From: Methylorubrum extorquens
GTDB taxonomy: Bacteria; Pseudomonadota; Alphaproteobacteria; Rhizobiales; Beijerinckiaceae
Reading direction: 5' to 3'
Assembly: GCF_024169925.1 (NCBI RefSeq)
Contig: NZ_JALJXF010000001.1
Location: forward strand, 4,036,001-4,100,000
DNA: 64,000 nucleotides
Shown: in pieces, positions 8,341 through 18,739 of the stretch
How positions within the stretch are numbered: position 1 is the stretch's first letter
How the letters are laid out: each line of letters begins with the position of its first letter
The notes under the pieces: model-generated
Seen by the model: only the letters and a program-made list of their open reading frames with translations
The model's database searches: none
Told to the model about the DNA's origin: nothing
Made by a program: the position numbers and the translations under genes

Positions 8341-9477
8341 ATGGAGGCGATCACCACGACCGGCACGTTCTTCGACGGCCTCAGCGCCCGGCCCCGGCCG
8401 GTGACGCTGAGGCTGACGTTCCGGCTCGAAGTCTCCGGCGGGGACGTTTCGCGCGATTGGAGCCTGCTCGATCTGCGCGCGGCCGACGCTGCCCCACCCC
8501 TGATGCGGATCAACCATACGCAGGGACCGGAGAGCATCGAGTTCGCCGACGAGACGTTCGCGGAAGCCCTGAAGGCGCGATGTCCCGACCTGAACCGGAC
8601 CGAGAGCGGAGGCGGCCTGACCCGCCTCGTGCTCTGGTCGATCGCGGCGGGCGTCTCCGTGCTGCTGACGGCCGTTTACGGTGTGCCGGCGGCCTCGAAC
8701 CTGCTCGCCCCCTTGGTCCCGCGGGCGATCGAAGCGCAACTCGGACGCAGCGTCGATACTCAGATCGTCGGCTTGCTCGGCGACCCGCCGCTCTGCAACG
8801 ATTCGGCGGCGCGGACAGTGCTCGATCGGCTGACGGCACGGCTTGCCGAGGGCATGGCGCTGCCGGAGACTCCGCAGGTCACCGTGCGCCGTCACACGGT
8901 TGCCAACGCGCTCGCCCTTCCGGGCGGACGGGTGATCCTGCTCTCGGACATCATCGCCAAGGCCAAGAACGGCGATGAGCTGGCCGGCATCCTTGCGCAC
9001 GAGTTCGGCCACGTCGCCGCCCGCGATCCGATGCGCTCGGTGATCACGGCCGGCGGCACCTCGTTCCTGCTGAGTCTCGTGCTCGGCGATCTCACCGGCT
9101 CGACGGTGCTGGTAACGATCGGGCAGGCCGCGATCTCGGCGAATTACTCACGCGACGCGGAGCGAACGGCGGATGCCTACGCGGTGACGGCGGTGAAGCG
9201 GGCCGGCGGGGACGGGGCCGCGCTCGCCGCGATCCTGGAGCGCATCACCGACGCGGATGACGAGAAGCCGGACGCGACCTCGTTCCTGCGCTCCCATCCG
9301 GTCACGGCAGAGCGGTCCGCGCGGATCCGGTCTTTGGCAGGGCAGAAACCGGCCGGCCCCGGCATCCTGTCCGAGGCCGAGTGGAAGAGCCTCCAGGGCA
9401 TCTGCCCGAAGCCGGCCAAACCGGAGAAGCCGAAGCCGGACGACGGGGATACCACGGCGCCGACCGAGAAGCTGTAG
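8341..9477 (+). CDS. M48 family membrane-anchored zinc metalloprotease
   Basis: 378 aa from ATG 8341. An N-terminal domain of about 95 residues precedes a membrane helix at about residues 98-118. The catalytic region contains LAGILAHEFGHVAARDP, the HEXXH zinc motif of M48 (Oma1/HtpX/BepA-like) peptidases. The downstream NYSRDAERTADAYAV supplies the third zinc ligand Glu. The C-terminal tail is Lys/Pro-rich. The gene is coupled to the DUF898 gene, so both probably act in membrane or envelope protein quality control. Substrate unknown. Confidence 0.92.
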   Translation: MEAITTTGTFFDGLSARPRPVTLRLTFRLEVSGGDVSRDWSLLDLRAADAAPPLMRINHTQGPESIEFADETFAEALKARCPDLNRTESGGGLTRLVLWSIAAGVSVLLTAVYGVPAASNLLAPLVPRAIEAQLGRSVDTQIVGLLGDPPLCNDSAARTVLDRLTARLAEGMALPETPQVTVRRHTVANALALPGGRVILLSDIIAKAKNGDELAGILAHEFGHVAARDPMRSVITAGGTSFLLSLVLGDLTGSTVLVTIGQAAISANYSRDAERTADAYAVTAVKRAGGDGAALAAILERITDADDEKPDATSFLRSHPVTAERSARIRSLAGQKPAGPGILSEAEWKSLQGICPKPAKPEKPKPDDGDTTAPTEKL

Positions 9478-9539
9478 ATTCCGGCTCCGAAAGACCGGGA
9501 GCTATCAAAGGTGCGGGTTCGAGCCCTGCATCTCTCGAA

Positions 9540-9562
9540 GGGACGGCGCTCAGCGCCGTCCC
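9540..9562. terminator. Hairpin between convergent genes
   Basis: GGGACGGCGCT (9540-9550) pairs perfectly with AGCGCCGTCCC (9552-9562). It sits between the M48 gene and the converging lipoprotein gene and could end both. There is no clear T-tract. Confidence 0.5.
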
Positions 9563-9570
9563 TCATCCGA

Positions 9571-9951
9571 TCAGACCGGACGCGGCAGCTTGCAGCTATC
9601 GAGCGCGTTCAGCGCCTTGGCGCGCGCGCTGTCGTTGAAGTAGCCGGTGGTGCGGTAGGAAGCGATCTCGTCCTTGTCGAGGGCGGAGAGCGTGCGCTCG
9701 GCATAGCAGCCGCAGGGCGCGGCGAGCGCGTCTTCGGGAACCTTCTGGAACCGGGCCTGGGTGACGGTGCAGGCGTGGCGCACGCGGCCGGTCAGGTTGG
9801 TCTTGGTCGCGGTCTTCAGCGTCGGATCGGGCACATAGCCTTCGAGCGAGGTGTACTGCGTCGAGCGGCCGGCGGTGTTGCAGGCGGCGAGCAGGGACAC
9901 GAGGCCGGCCGCGACGAGCAGGCGGCCGGTGCGCGAAAACGTGAGGCGCAT
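9571..9951 (-). CDS. Small exported lipoprotein with paired cysteines, unknown function
   Basis: 126 aa. A short basic N-terminus and hydrophobic segment end in the lipobox LAAC at about residues 20-23, so it is probably a lipoprotein. The mature part has Cys in HACTV, PCGCYAERTL and DSCKL, suggesting disulfides. The middle section (FQKVPEDALAAPCGCYAERTLSAL) is reminiscent of small periplasmic proteins of alphaproteobacteria, but I do not recognise a named family. It converges on the M48 gene. Confidence 0.72.
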   Translation of the reverse strand: MRLTFSRTGRLLVAAGLVSLLAACNTAGRSTQYTSLEGYVPDPTLKTATKTNLTGRVRHACTVTQARFQKVPEDALAAPCGCYAERTLSALDKDEIASYRTTGYFNDSARAKALNALDSCKLPRPV

Positions 9952-10092
9952 GGGAGCGAAAATCCGAAGAGAGACGGGAAATCGTCGATCGATTCCGTTC
10001 TTCGGGCCGCTCGCCCTGCACCGCTAGGGCAGGAGAGTCACACTCGGCCGGATTGCGCCGGGAAGGTCAGCCCCGCGCAAGCGCGAGCGTGT

Positions 10093-10126
10093 TTCTCGCC
10101 GGCCCTGTTACGAAGGCCGGCGAGAA
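10093..10126 (-). terminator. Hairpin downstream of ndk
   Basis: TTCTCGCCGGCC (10093-10104) pairs perfectly with GGCCGGCGAGAA (10115-10126), loop of 10 nt. It starts 8 bp beyond the ndk stop on the minus strand. The T-run is weak. Confidence 0.6.
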
Positions 10127-10133
10127 CCATGCT

Positions 10134-10556
10134 TTAGGCGGCGATGTCGGCGTCGTTGAAGAACTGCGCGATCTCGAGCCGGGCGTTGTCGGCGCTGTCG
10201 GAGCCGTGAACGGTGTTCTCGCCGACCGACTCGGCGAACTGCTTGCGGATGGTGCCGTCGGCGGCCTGGGCCGGGTTCGTGGCGCCCATGACTTCGCGGT
10301 ACTTGGCGACGGCGTTCTCGCCTTCCAGCACCTGCACGACCACGGGGCCCGAGGTCATGAACTCGACCAGCTCACCGAAGAACGGGCGCTCCTTGTGCAC
10401 CTCGTAGAATTTCTCCGCCTGCTCGCGGGTCATGCGGATGCGGCGCTGGCCGACGATGCGCAGGCCGGCGGCCTCGATCACGGCGTTGACCGCGCCGGTG
10501 AGGTTGCGGCGCGTCGCGTCGGGCTTGAGGATGGAGAAGGTGCGCTCGTTGGCCAT
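10134..10556 (-). CDS. ndk: Nucleoside diphosphate kinase
   Basis: 140 aa, the standard length. [17 protein letters not shown] starts the protein. The signature ENTVHGSDS contains the phosphorylated active-site His, and [11 protein letters not shown] is conserved. It transfers gamma-phosphate between NTPs and NDPs in the cytosol. ATG 10556 is chosen; the open frame extends to 10709 but without homology. Monocistronic by its surroundings. Confidence 0.97.
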   Translation of the reverse strand: MANERTFSILKPDATRRNLTGAVNAVIEAAGLRIVGQRRIRMTREQAEKFYEVHKERPFFGELVEFMTSGPVVVQVLEGENAVAKYREVMGATNPAQAADGTIRKQFAESVGENTVHGSDSADNARLEIAQFFNDADIAA

Positions 10557-10931
10557 GGTCCGGTCCGGTTCGTTGGAGAAAGGGGTCGCGCGACGCGCTG
10601 AAGGAGGGCGGGCTCGAAAGCCACCCGAGAGATCGACCGCGTCGGCAGTCGACGGCCCGGCTGGCGCCCGGCGCGCCGGGCTTATAGCGGTGGACCGGTA
10701 GGCCCTCAACCACCGTCAACCCGCTGACAGGCAACGGATGCCCATGCGAGCGGAATCACGGCAAGCTCGGCCTTTTTCGGCTCCGCCATGGCTTTAGCGC
10801 AACACCGCCGAAAAATCGCCGGATTGCAGCGGCTCAATGGGTGGACGGTTCGCCTGCCCCCGCTCGCTGCCGGGGCGACCCTTCCTCCGCAAGCCTCAGC
10901 CCATCTTTGGGCCCAGCCTCAGGAGCCATTC
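10557..10931. other. Divergent intergenic region ndk / DUF2147 gene
   Basis: 375 bp between two divergent starts. It should hold both promoters. GC-rich throughout; I see no convincing promoter boxes, repeat or small gene. Confidence 0.35.
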
Positions 10932-11444
10932 ATGCGTATCGCTCTCGGTCTCGCCGCCCTCCTGGCTTCGAACGCCGCCTTCGCCGCCCCCAAAGACCTC
11001 TCCGGAACGTGGCTGACGGGGGACGGACGCGCGAAGATCCGCATCGACCGCTGCGGGCCGAGCGGCGGCAACGCCTGCGGCAAGGTGGTGTGGCTAAAAT
11101 CTCCGACCGATGACGCCGGGGCGCCGCGCAACGATGTGAAGAACCCCGATCCGAAGAAGCGGGCACGCCCGATCATCGGGCTGACGCTCCTCGAAAACCT
11201 CAAGCCGGAAGATGCGGGTTTTGCCGGCGAGATCTACAACGCCGACGAGGGCAAGATCTATCAGGTCAGCCTGGAGCGCGAAAGCGAGGGCGAACTGAGC
11301 GTTCAGGGCTGCATGCTCAAGGTGCTGTGCGGCTCGCAGACTTGGACCCGCGTGCCGGACGTGAACCAGCAGGCCGCCGCGACCCCTGCGAAAACCGTCG
11401 CGAAGCCGGCCCCGGCCAAGGTACCGGCCGCTCCCGCGGAGTGA
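10932..11444 (+). CDS. DUF2147 domain exported protein
   Basis: 170 aa from ATG 10932, with AGGAGC 7 bp upstream. An N-terminal signal peptide (ALLASNAAFAA) is followed by the DUF2147 core: LSGTWLTGDGRAKIRIDRCG, CGKVVWLK, and the later GEIYNADEGKIYQVSLE and LSVQGCMLKVLCGSQTWTR. The C-terminal 30 residues are Ala/Pro/Lys low complexity. DUF2147 proteins are periplasmic with a predicted small beta-barrel fold; the function is not known. Confidence 0.9.
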   Translation: MRIALGLAALLASNAAFAAPKDLSGTWLTGDGRAKIRIDRCGPSGGNACGKVVWLKSPTDDAGAPRNDVKNPDPKKRARPIIGLTLLENLKPEDAGFAGEIYNADEGKIYQVSLERESEGELSVQGCMLKVLCGSQTWTRVPDVNQQAAATPAKTVAKPAPAKVPAAPAE

Positions 11445-11786
11445 TGCTCGCCGAACATTTTTAGGGAAAAAGGGGCGCGCCTTTGCTGGCGCGCCCTGAA
11501 GTTCGACAAACCTGATGGGGATCAAGTCCGCTCAAAAGTTAGCGTGACGGTGCAATGCAGCAAGCACCCGTAGGCACTTATTTGTCTTTTTGGGACCGCT
11601 TACGTGCGATCGTCCCGGCTTCGCACACCTCTCCGCGGGCTGTGACGGCGCGTCCGTCATCGTCCTGTCGAATGTTTCGGCTTCTCACGGACATCGTGGC
11701 GCCCGCGCAACCGTTCTGAAGCCTCGTGCTTCGGCGGGTCGTGGGCGCATTGCGGCGGCAACGGCATCTGCTAGGCCGCTCAAGGG
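11445..11786. other. Intergenic region upstream of the porin gene
   Basis: Contains the hairpin at 11473-11496 and a less GC-rich stretch at about 11530-11600 (promoter candidate). No gene recognised. Confidence 0.35.
11473..11496. terminator. Hairpin downstream of the DUF2147 gene
   Basis: GGGCGCGCC (11473-11481) pairs with GGCGCGCCC (11488-11496), loop of 6 nt, about 28 bp after the stop. The A-run lies on the 5' side, so the T-tract would favour minus-strand transcripts. Termination of the plus-strand gene is plausible but not certain. Confidence 0.5.
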
Positions 11787-13919
11787 GTGGCGGCGGGGGC
11801 TGGCGCAGTGTTCAAGGCGCGCGCGGGGACGATCGCGAAACGGTGGGCCGTCTCGGCAGGGCTTGCCGCGATTCTCGGCTTTCATGCCTGCGCCGGCATG
11901 GCCGCGGACCTCGCGGAGCGCGCAACGCCCCGCTTCATCGATTGGTCCGGCTTCTATGCCGGGGTACAGGGCAGCGCGGGCGCTTCCTTCGGCAATTACG
12001 ATTTCGGCCCGACCACGATCGGCGCGCGCCGCGTTCGGACGCTCTCGACGGGTGATGCCACCGGCAGCCGCGACCTCGGCGGCGACGCCACCACGGTAAT
12101 CGGCGGCGCCTTTGCCGGCTGGAACGGGCAGGACGGGGCCCTCGTCTACGGGATCGAAGCCGACCTCGCCGGCGCCAATCTCAAGCGTGGCGCACGCTCC
12201 GATGCACCGGGCTTCGGCTATGAGGCGATCGATCCGCCCTTCGCGCTGATCCGCGAGAAGACGGACGTGTTCGGAGCCGCCCGCGCGCGGCTCGGCTACG
12301 CCTTCGGCAACAACCTGATCTACGCGACCGCCGGGCTCACGGGCGCCAACGGCCGGGTGCTCGCCACCTATCCGGATCAGGCCGGCGGCCCGACGGCGAC
12401 GGCCTCTCGCAACGTCTCCTATCTCGGCTTCACGCTGGGTGCCGGCGTGCAGTTCGCGGTCGATCCGCATCTCTCGCTCGGGATCGACTACCGCTACAGC
12501 GACCTCGGCGAGAGCGGCCGCTTCGGCCTCGGCACGCTGCCGGGCCTCGACGGGGGACCGGTGACGACCCGCACCGGCTTCGTTTCCAACCAGATGATGG
12601 CGCGGCTGATCTGGCACCCACAGGCGCTGACCCTGGTGCCGGAGGAAGAGGACGAGCCCCCGAAGGACGCCCGCTTCTCGTTGCACGGCCAGACCACCTT
12701 CGTGAACCAGGGCGTGACGGGCTTCCGCGCCCCCTATCGCGGGCCGCAGAGCCTCGTGCCGGATCAGGCGCAGGCGACGACGACCGCGACGCTGTTCCTC
12801 GGCCTCAAGCTCTTCGAGGGAACCGAACTCTACTACAATCCGGAATTCAGCCAGGGCTTCGGCCTGTCGCGCACGCTGGGCGTGGCCGGCTTCGTCAACG
12901 GCGAGGCGCAGAAGGCCGGCGCCCCCTTCCCGAAGCTGCGGTCGAACCGCTACTTCGTCCGCCAGACCTTCGGGCTCGGCAGCGAGACGGAAGCGGTGCC
13001 GGACGGGCCGAACTCCATCGCCGGCACGCGCGACGTCGAGCGCATCACGGTCATCGCCGGCAAGTTCGCGCTCGGCGACTTCTTCGACGGCAACGTCTAC
13101 GCCCACGACCCGCGGGTGGACTTCATGAACTGGGGCCTGTGGGCCGCGGCCGCCTGGGACTTCCCGGCCAACCTTCCCGGTTTCACGCAAGGCGTGATGG
13201 TCGAGTACAACCGCGCGGAATTTGCGGTGCGCGCCGCCTACACGCAGGTGCCCAAGGAGCCCTCCTCCGACGTGCTCGACCCGCGGGTGTTCGAGCGGGC
13301 CGGCGCCGTCATCGAGTTCGAGGAGCGCCACACGCTGCCCGTGCTCGACCAGCCGGGCCGCTTACGCCTCGGCCTGTTCTCGAATGTCGGCAACACCGCC
13401 AACTTCCGGCAGATCGTGGCGCTGACGCAGACGGGCGCCTTCGCCGACATCAACACGGCGGCCGCCGCGACCCGGGAGCCTCGGCGCAAGAGCGGTGCCT
13501 ACGTCAATCTCGAACAGACACTGACCGCCGATCTCGGCCTGTTCGCGCGGGCGAGCGTCAACGACGGGCGCAACGAGAACCTCTCCTTCACCGATATCGA
13601 CGGCTCGGTCTCGGGCGGCCTCTCGCTCAAGGGCGCGGCCTGGGGCCGGCCGCAGGACACGGTCGGCATCGGCGCCGCCGCGAACCGGATCTCGACCTCT
13701 CACCGCGCCTACTTCGCCAATGGCGGGCTCGGACTCCTGATCGGCGACGGCCGCCTCGACAATTACGCGCCGGAACGGGCGGTCGAGGTCTATTACGCGA
13801 TGAACCTGACGAAGGCAGTGACGATGTCCTTCGACTACCAGCACGTCGAGAACCCGGCCTATAACCGCGACCGGGGCCCGGCCGATTTCTTCGGCACGCG
13901 GCTGCACACGGATTTCTGA
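11787..13919 (+). CDS. Two-domain outer-membrane protein: small beta-barrel fused to carbohydrate-selective porin (OprB-like)
   Basis: 710 aa. A signal peptide ends near GMAADLAE. Residues of about 45-285 look like an eight-stranded outer-membrane barrel of the Omp25/31 type (DWSGFYAGVQGSAG, FGAARARLGYAFGN, LSLGIDYRYSDLGESGRFG). From about residue 295 the sequence changes to an OprB-like porin (RFSLHGQTTFVNQG, ELYYNPEFSQGFGLSRTLG, PAYNRDRGPADFFGTRLHTDF). Each part resembles a complete protein, so this is a fusion. The start is uncertain: GTG 11787 or GTG 11808. Probable role is sugar or solute passage across the outer membrane. Confidence 0.82.
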   Translation: MAAGAGAVFKARAGTIAKRWAVSAGLAAILGFHACAGMAADLAERATPRFIDWSGFYAGVQGSAGASFGNYDFGPTTIGARRVRTLSTGDATGSRDLGGDATTVIGGAFAGWNGQDGALVYGIEADLAGANLKRGARSDAPGFGYEAIDPPFALIREKTDVFGAARARLGYAFGNNLIYATAGLTGANGRVLATYPDQAGGPTATASRNVSYLGFTLGAGVQFAVDPHLSLGIDYRYSDLGESGRFGLGTLPGLDGGPVTTRTGFVSNQMMARLIWHPQALTLVPEEEDEPPKDARFSLHGQTTFVNQGVTGFRAPYRGPQSLVPDQAQATTTATLFLGLKLFEGTELYYNPEFSQGFGLSRTLGVAGFVNGEAQKAGAPFPKLRSNRYFVRQTFGLGSETEAVPDGPNSIAGTRDVERITVIAGKFALGDFFDGNVYAHDPRVDFMNWGLWAAAAWDFPANLPGFTQGVMVEYNRAEFAVRAAYTQVPKEPSSDVLDPRVFERAGAVIEFEERHTLPVLDQPGRLRLGLFSNVGNTANFRQIVALTQTGAFADINTAAAATREPRRKSGAYVNLEQTLTADLGLFARASVNDGRNENLSFTDIDGSVSGGLSLKGAAWGRPQDTVGIGAAANRISTSHRAYFANGGLGLLIGDGRLDNYAPERAVEVYYAMNLTKAVTMSFDYQHVENPAYNRDRGPADFFGTRLHTDF

Positions 13920-13931
13920 GCCGTCCGGCCA

Positions 13932-13980
13932 GGGCATCGTCCCGAAAGGTGGCCGCCGACTTCCGGAAGAAAGACGATGC
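13932..13980 (+). repeat. Dispersed palindromic repeat, module A (diverged)
   Basis: Matches the module A pattern: gcatcgtcccgaaaggtgg, a short centre, then ttccggaagaaagacgatgc. About 12 bp after the porin stop. Ends are inverted (gcatcgtc / gacgatgc). Confidence 0.8.
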
Positions 13981-14193
13981 GGAAACGACAAGCGCGGCCG
14001 CGTGCGGACTATTTGCGTGGTGGGGCCGGCCGAGGGCATCATGCGCCGGTCTCGCGCCGGGGCACGGTGCCCCCCATATGAGGAGCGCCGAGGACGTGCG
14101 CCGATTCGTGCACCTCCGTCGGTTCGACGCGACGGCGCCGGACCGGCCGCCCTCCCGCTCCTCTTTTTCATCCAGCCCGGATACGGAGAGCCC

Positions 14194-15201
14194 ATGAGCT
14201 CCGGACACGCCCCTTCTTTCACACCCTCGCTCGAAGGCGACGACGACGCCGTTCTGCCGTTCGCCGTCGAAGCGCTGGATCTGCGCGGCCGCGCGGTGCG
14301 GCTCGGGCCCTCGATCGACACCATCCTGCGCCGCCACGGCTATCCCGACGCGGTCGCTCGGCTGATCGGCGAGGCGTCGGCACTCACCGTGCTGCTCGGC
14401 GCCTCCCTGAAGCTCGAAGGCCGCTTCCAGCTCCAGACCAAGACCGACGGACCGGTGAACATGCTGGTGGTCGATTTCGAGGCGCCCGACCGGGTGCGGG
14501 CCACCGCCCGCTTCGATGCGGAGCCGGTGGCCGCCCTCGGCCCGAAGGCGCGCGCCGCCGACCTGATGGGTCGCGGGCATCTGGCCATGACCATCGATCA
14601 GGGGCCAACCCAGAGCCGCTACCAGGGCGTCGTCGCTCTCGAGGGCCAAAGCCTCGAAGAGGCCGCGCACCAATACTTCCGGCAATCCGAGCAGATCCCG
14701 ACGCTGGTCCGCCTCGCGGTGGCCGAGCAGATGGAGGGCGGGGAGAGCCGCTGGCGGGCCGGCGGACTGCTGGTGCAGTTCCTGCCGACCTCACCCGACC
14801 GGATGCGCCAGGCCGACCTTCCGCCCGGCGACGCACCGGAGGGCCACGAGATTCTCACCGGCGCCCCCCGTGACGACGATGCCTGGACCGAGGCGCGCAG
14901 CCTCGTGAACACCGTCGAGGACCACGAAATCGTCGATCCGGCGGTTTCGAGCGAGCGGTTGCTCTACCGCCTGTTCCACGAGCGCGGCGTGCGCGTGTTC
15001 GAGGCGCAGAGCGTGGTCGAGCGCTGCCGCTGCTCGCAAGAGCGGGTGTTGGGGATGATCCGCTCGTTCTCGGCCGAGGAGCGGCGGGACATGGTCGCGG
15101 ATGACGGCACCGTGTCCATCACCTGTGAGTTCTGCTCGCGCCGCTACGTGCTCGATCCGGCCGAGGTCGAGCGGGATATCGCGACCGCGCCGGGGGCGTG
15201 A
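14194..15201 (+). CDS. hslO: Redox-regulated chaperone Hsp33
   Basis: 335 aa from ATG 14194. The N-terminal domain contains DLRGRAVRLGPSIDTIL and ASALTVLLGASLKLEGRFQ. The C-terminal redox switch has RCRCS followed by CEFCSRRYVLD, the CxC...CxxC zinc motif that releases zinc and activates holdase activity under oxidative and unfolding stress. Cytosolic. The C-terminal metal centre is intact. Upstream it is separated from the porin by a repeat, so it has its own promoter. Confidence 0.96.
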   Translation: MSSGHAPSFTPSLEGDDDAVLPFAVEALDLRGRAVRLGPSIDTILRRHGYPDAVARLIGEASALTVLLGASLKLEGRFQLQTKTDGPVNMLVVDFEAPDRVRATARFDAEPVAALGPKARAADLMGRGHLAMTIDQGPTQSRYQGVVALEGQSLEEAAHQYFRQSEQIPTLVRLAVAEQMEGGESRWRAGGLLVQFLPTSPDRMRQADLPPGDAPEGHEILTGAPRDDDAWTEARSLVNTVEDHEIVDPAVSSERLLYRLFHERGVRVFEAQSVVERCRCSQERVLGMIRSFSAEERRDMVADDGTVSITCEFCSRRYVLDPAEVERDIATAPGA

Positions 15202-15720
15202 CGTCGTTCGCTCCGTCCGTTCTGCGACGGCAGCAGCTCAATGAACCGGCGACGTTTGCAGGAATGCGAACGTGTATGAGATCAGGGGTGAGGATCGGCG
15301 GGTGGCACCCCGCCGATCTTCGGCTCAGGCGCAGAGGGCCACAAGACCGCTATCGTGACGGGCGAAGACGACGCGGTGGCGTTGTTTCTCACGGTGATGG
15401 TCAAGATGCCCCCCGACCACATCGATCATCTCCTCTCTACCTCGCTTGCTCAGTCATGCGGCGGCCGTAGTCGTCCATTCGACGAAAGGCCCGGCGCACG
15501 GGCGTTCGCGGTGATCGCGGGTGAGGTGAGCGGCGGCACGATCGACGTGGCACAGACCGTCGCAATCTGAAATTTCCGCGCGTCGAAGCTCGCAGTTGGA
15601 TTGATGAAAACGTTCTCACAAGCGTGATCCCGTTTGGAGTCTCTCCATGTTAAGGGGTGCGCGGGCCCCGTTCTTGCGGGCCTGTCCGTGCCGTCGATAT
15701 CCGAACGAGGCGAACGAGCC
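15202..15720. other. Long intergenic region hslO / edd
   Basis: 519 bp. Holds the hairpin at 15293-15318. Short open frames exist on both strands but none has a recognisable family, good start context or typical composition. The stretch at 15560-15650 is the lowest in GC and likely carries the edd promoter. Confidence 0.35.
15293..15318 (+). terminator. Candidate hslO terminator hairpin
   Basis: GATCGGCGGG (15293-15302) pairs with CCCGCCGATC (15309-15318), loop of 6 nt, 91 bp after the hslO stop, followed by TT only. Confidence 0.4.
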
Positions 15721-17550
<1,830 letters not shown>

Positions 17551-17652
17551 AGCATCGTCCCGAAAGGTGGTCCCCGGCTTTCGGAAAAAGACGATGTGAA
17601 ATCAGAAGGCTAGAGTATCGGCCTGGATCCGATATCCAGGACGATGCTCTAG
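17551..17652 (+). repeat. Composite palindromic repeat A-B (copy 1), between edd and eda
   Basis: Module A at 17551-17597 has inverted ends (agcatcgtcccgaaaggtgg ... ggctttcggaaaaagacgatg). After a 13-bp spacer comes module B at 17611-17652, with the inner inverted pair cctggat/atccagg around a GGATCCGATATCC-type centre. A partial second module A edge (agagcatcgccccgaa) follows at 17650. Could fold as two hairpins in the edd-eda transcript. Confidence 0.88.
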
Positions 17653-17705
17653 AGCATCGCCCCGAATACGCGCGATCAGCAGAACCGACACCGGAGGAGA
17701 CCCCG

Positions 17706-18326
17706 ATGAGCACCATCGACGCGCTGATGCGCTCCGTTCCCGTCATCCCCGTGCTGGTGGTGGAGGATGCCGCCGACGCGGTGCCCATCGCCGAGGCGCT
17801 GGTCGGCGGCGGCCTCACCGCCCTTGAGGTCACCCTCCGCACCCCCGCGGCGCTCGACGTGATCCGGGCGATGTCGAGCGTCGAGGGCGCGGTGGTCGGC
17901 GCCGGAACGGTGCTGAATGCGCGCGACCTCGATGCTGCCATCGGGGCAGGCGCGAAGTTCATCGTCAGCCCCGGGCTGACAGCGCCGCTGACGGAGGCGG
18001 CCCTCGCCTCGGGCGTTCCCTACCTGCCGGGTGTCGCGACCTCCGCCGACATCATGCGCGGCCTCGACCACGGACTCGACCGCTTCAAGTTCTTCCCGGC
18101 GGAAGCCGCGGGCGGGCTGAAGGCGCTAAAGGCGCTCGCCGCGCCATTCGGACAGGTGCGCTTCTGCCCCACCGGCGGCATCACCGAGGCGGCCGCCGCG
18201 GACTGGCTCGCCCATCCTGCCGTGCTCTGCGTCGGCGGAAGCTGGGTGGTCCCCGCCGGCAAGCTCGACCCGGCGGCGATCCGCCGGTTCGCCGAAGCCG
18301 CCGCGGCTTTGCGGCCCGCCCGGTAG
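17706..18326 (+). CDS. eda: KDPG aldolase (2-keto-3-deoxy-6-phosphogluconate aldolase)
   Basis: 206 aa from ATG 17706, with GGAGGAGA just upstream. Cleaves KDPG to pyruvate and glyceraldehyde 3-phosphate. Class I aldolase signature: the Glu in [22 protein letters not shown], and [13 protein letters not shown] with the Schiff-base Lys in FKFFP, then FCPTGGI. The reading frame is open far upstream through edd, but that is GC-driven. Functionally paired with edd. Confidence 0.96.
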   Translation: MSTIDALMRSVPVIPVLVVEDAADAVPIAEALVGGGLTALEVTLRTPAALDVIRAMSSVEGAVVGAGTVLNARDLDAAIGAGAKFIVSPGLTAPLTEAALASGVPYLPGVATSADIMRGLDHGLDRFKFFPAEAAGGLKALKALAAPFGQVRFCPTGGITEAAAADWLAHPAVLCVGGSWVVPAGKLDPAAIRRFAEAAAALRPAR

Positions 18327-18739
18327 GGCATCATCGCGCAAGCCAGTCGCATTCCCACCTGAAAAGGGCGAGGCTCCGCAACCTTCGCGCCTGTCAAAGG
18401 CACATTGGACAGCAGGGCTCGCCGCGATTCGCCTGGGATCGGTCGGCGTCTCGTCGCCCCCTGGGCCGACACCAAGCGCACAGATTACAATGGCCCCAAG
18501 CAACACTGTGCCTTCGCAGCAACATTGTTGCTGCATTGTATAGATTTTAACGCTTCTATGCTGAAAAATAGGCACTCAATTTCAGCGGCTTGACCGCAGA
18601 TTGCGAATTATTCCAAGCAAAAGTACGATTTCTGTCGTTTGTTATAAAGCCCCACCCGCTTGATCCCCGTCAGGCGATGCCGTCATGACCGCCAAGACGG
18701 CGGAACGACGTCGTCAAATATTACGAAGAAGACGGGGGC
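18327..18739. other. Intergenic region upstream of the TonB receptor gene
   Basis: 413 bp, with the most AT-rich stretch seen nearby at 18480-18660. It holds the inverted repeat at 18516-18534 and probably the promoter of the receptor. The first bases after the eda stop (TAGGGCATCATCGCGC) resemble a decayed module A edge. Confidence 0.4.
18516..18534. promoter_or_regulatory. Inverted repeat upstream of the TonB receptor gene
   Basis: GCAGCAAC-ATT-GTTGCTGC, a perfect 8-bp dyad with a 3-nt centre, 206 bp before TTG 18740 in an AT-rich stretch. Candidate operator. It does not match the Irr or RirA sites I know of. Confidence 0.4.
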
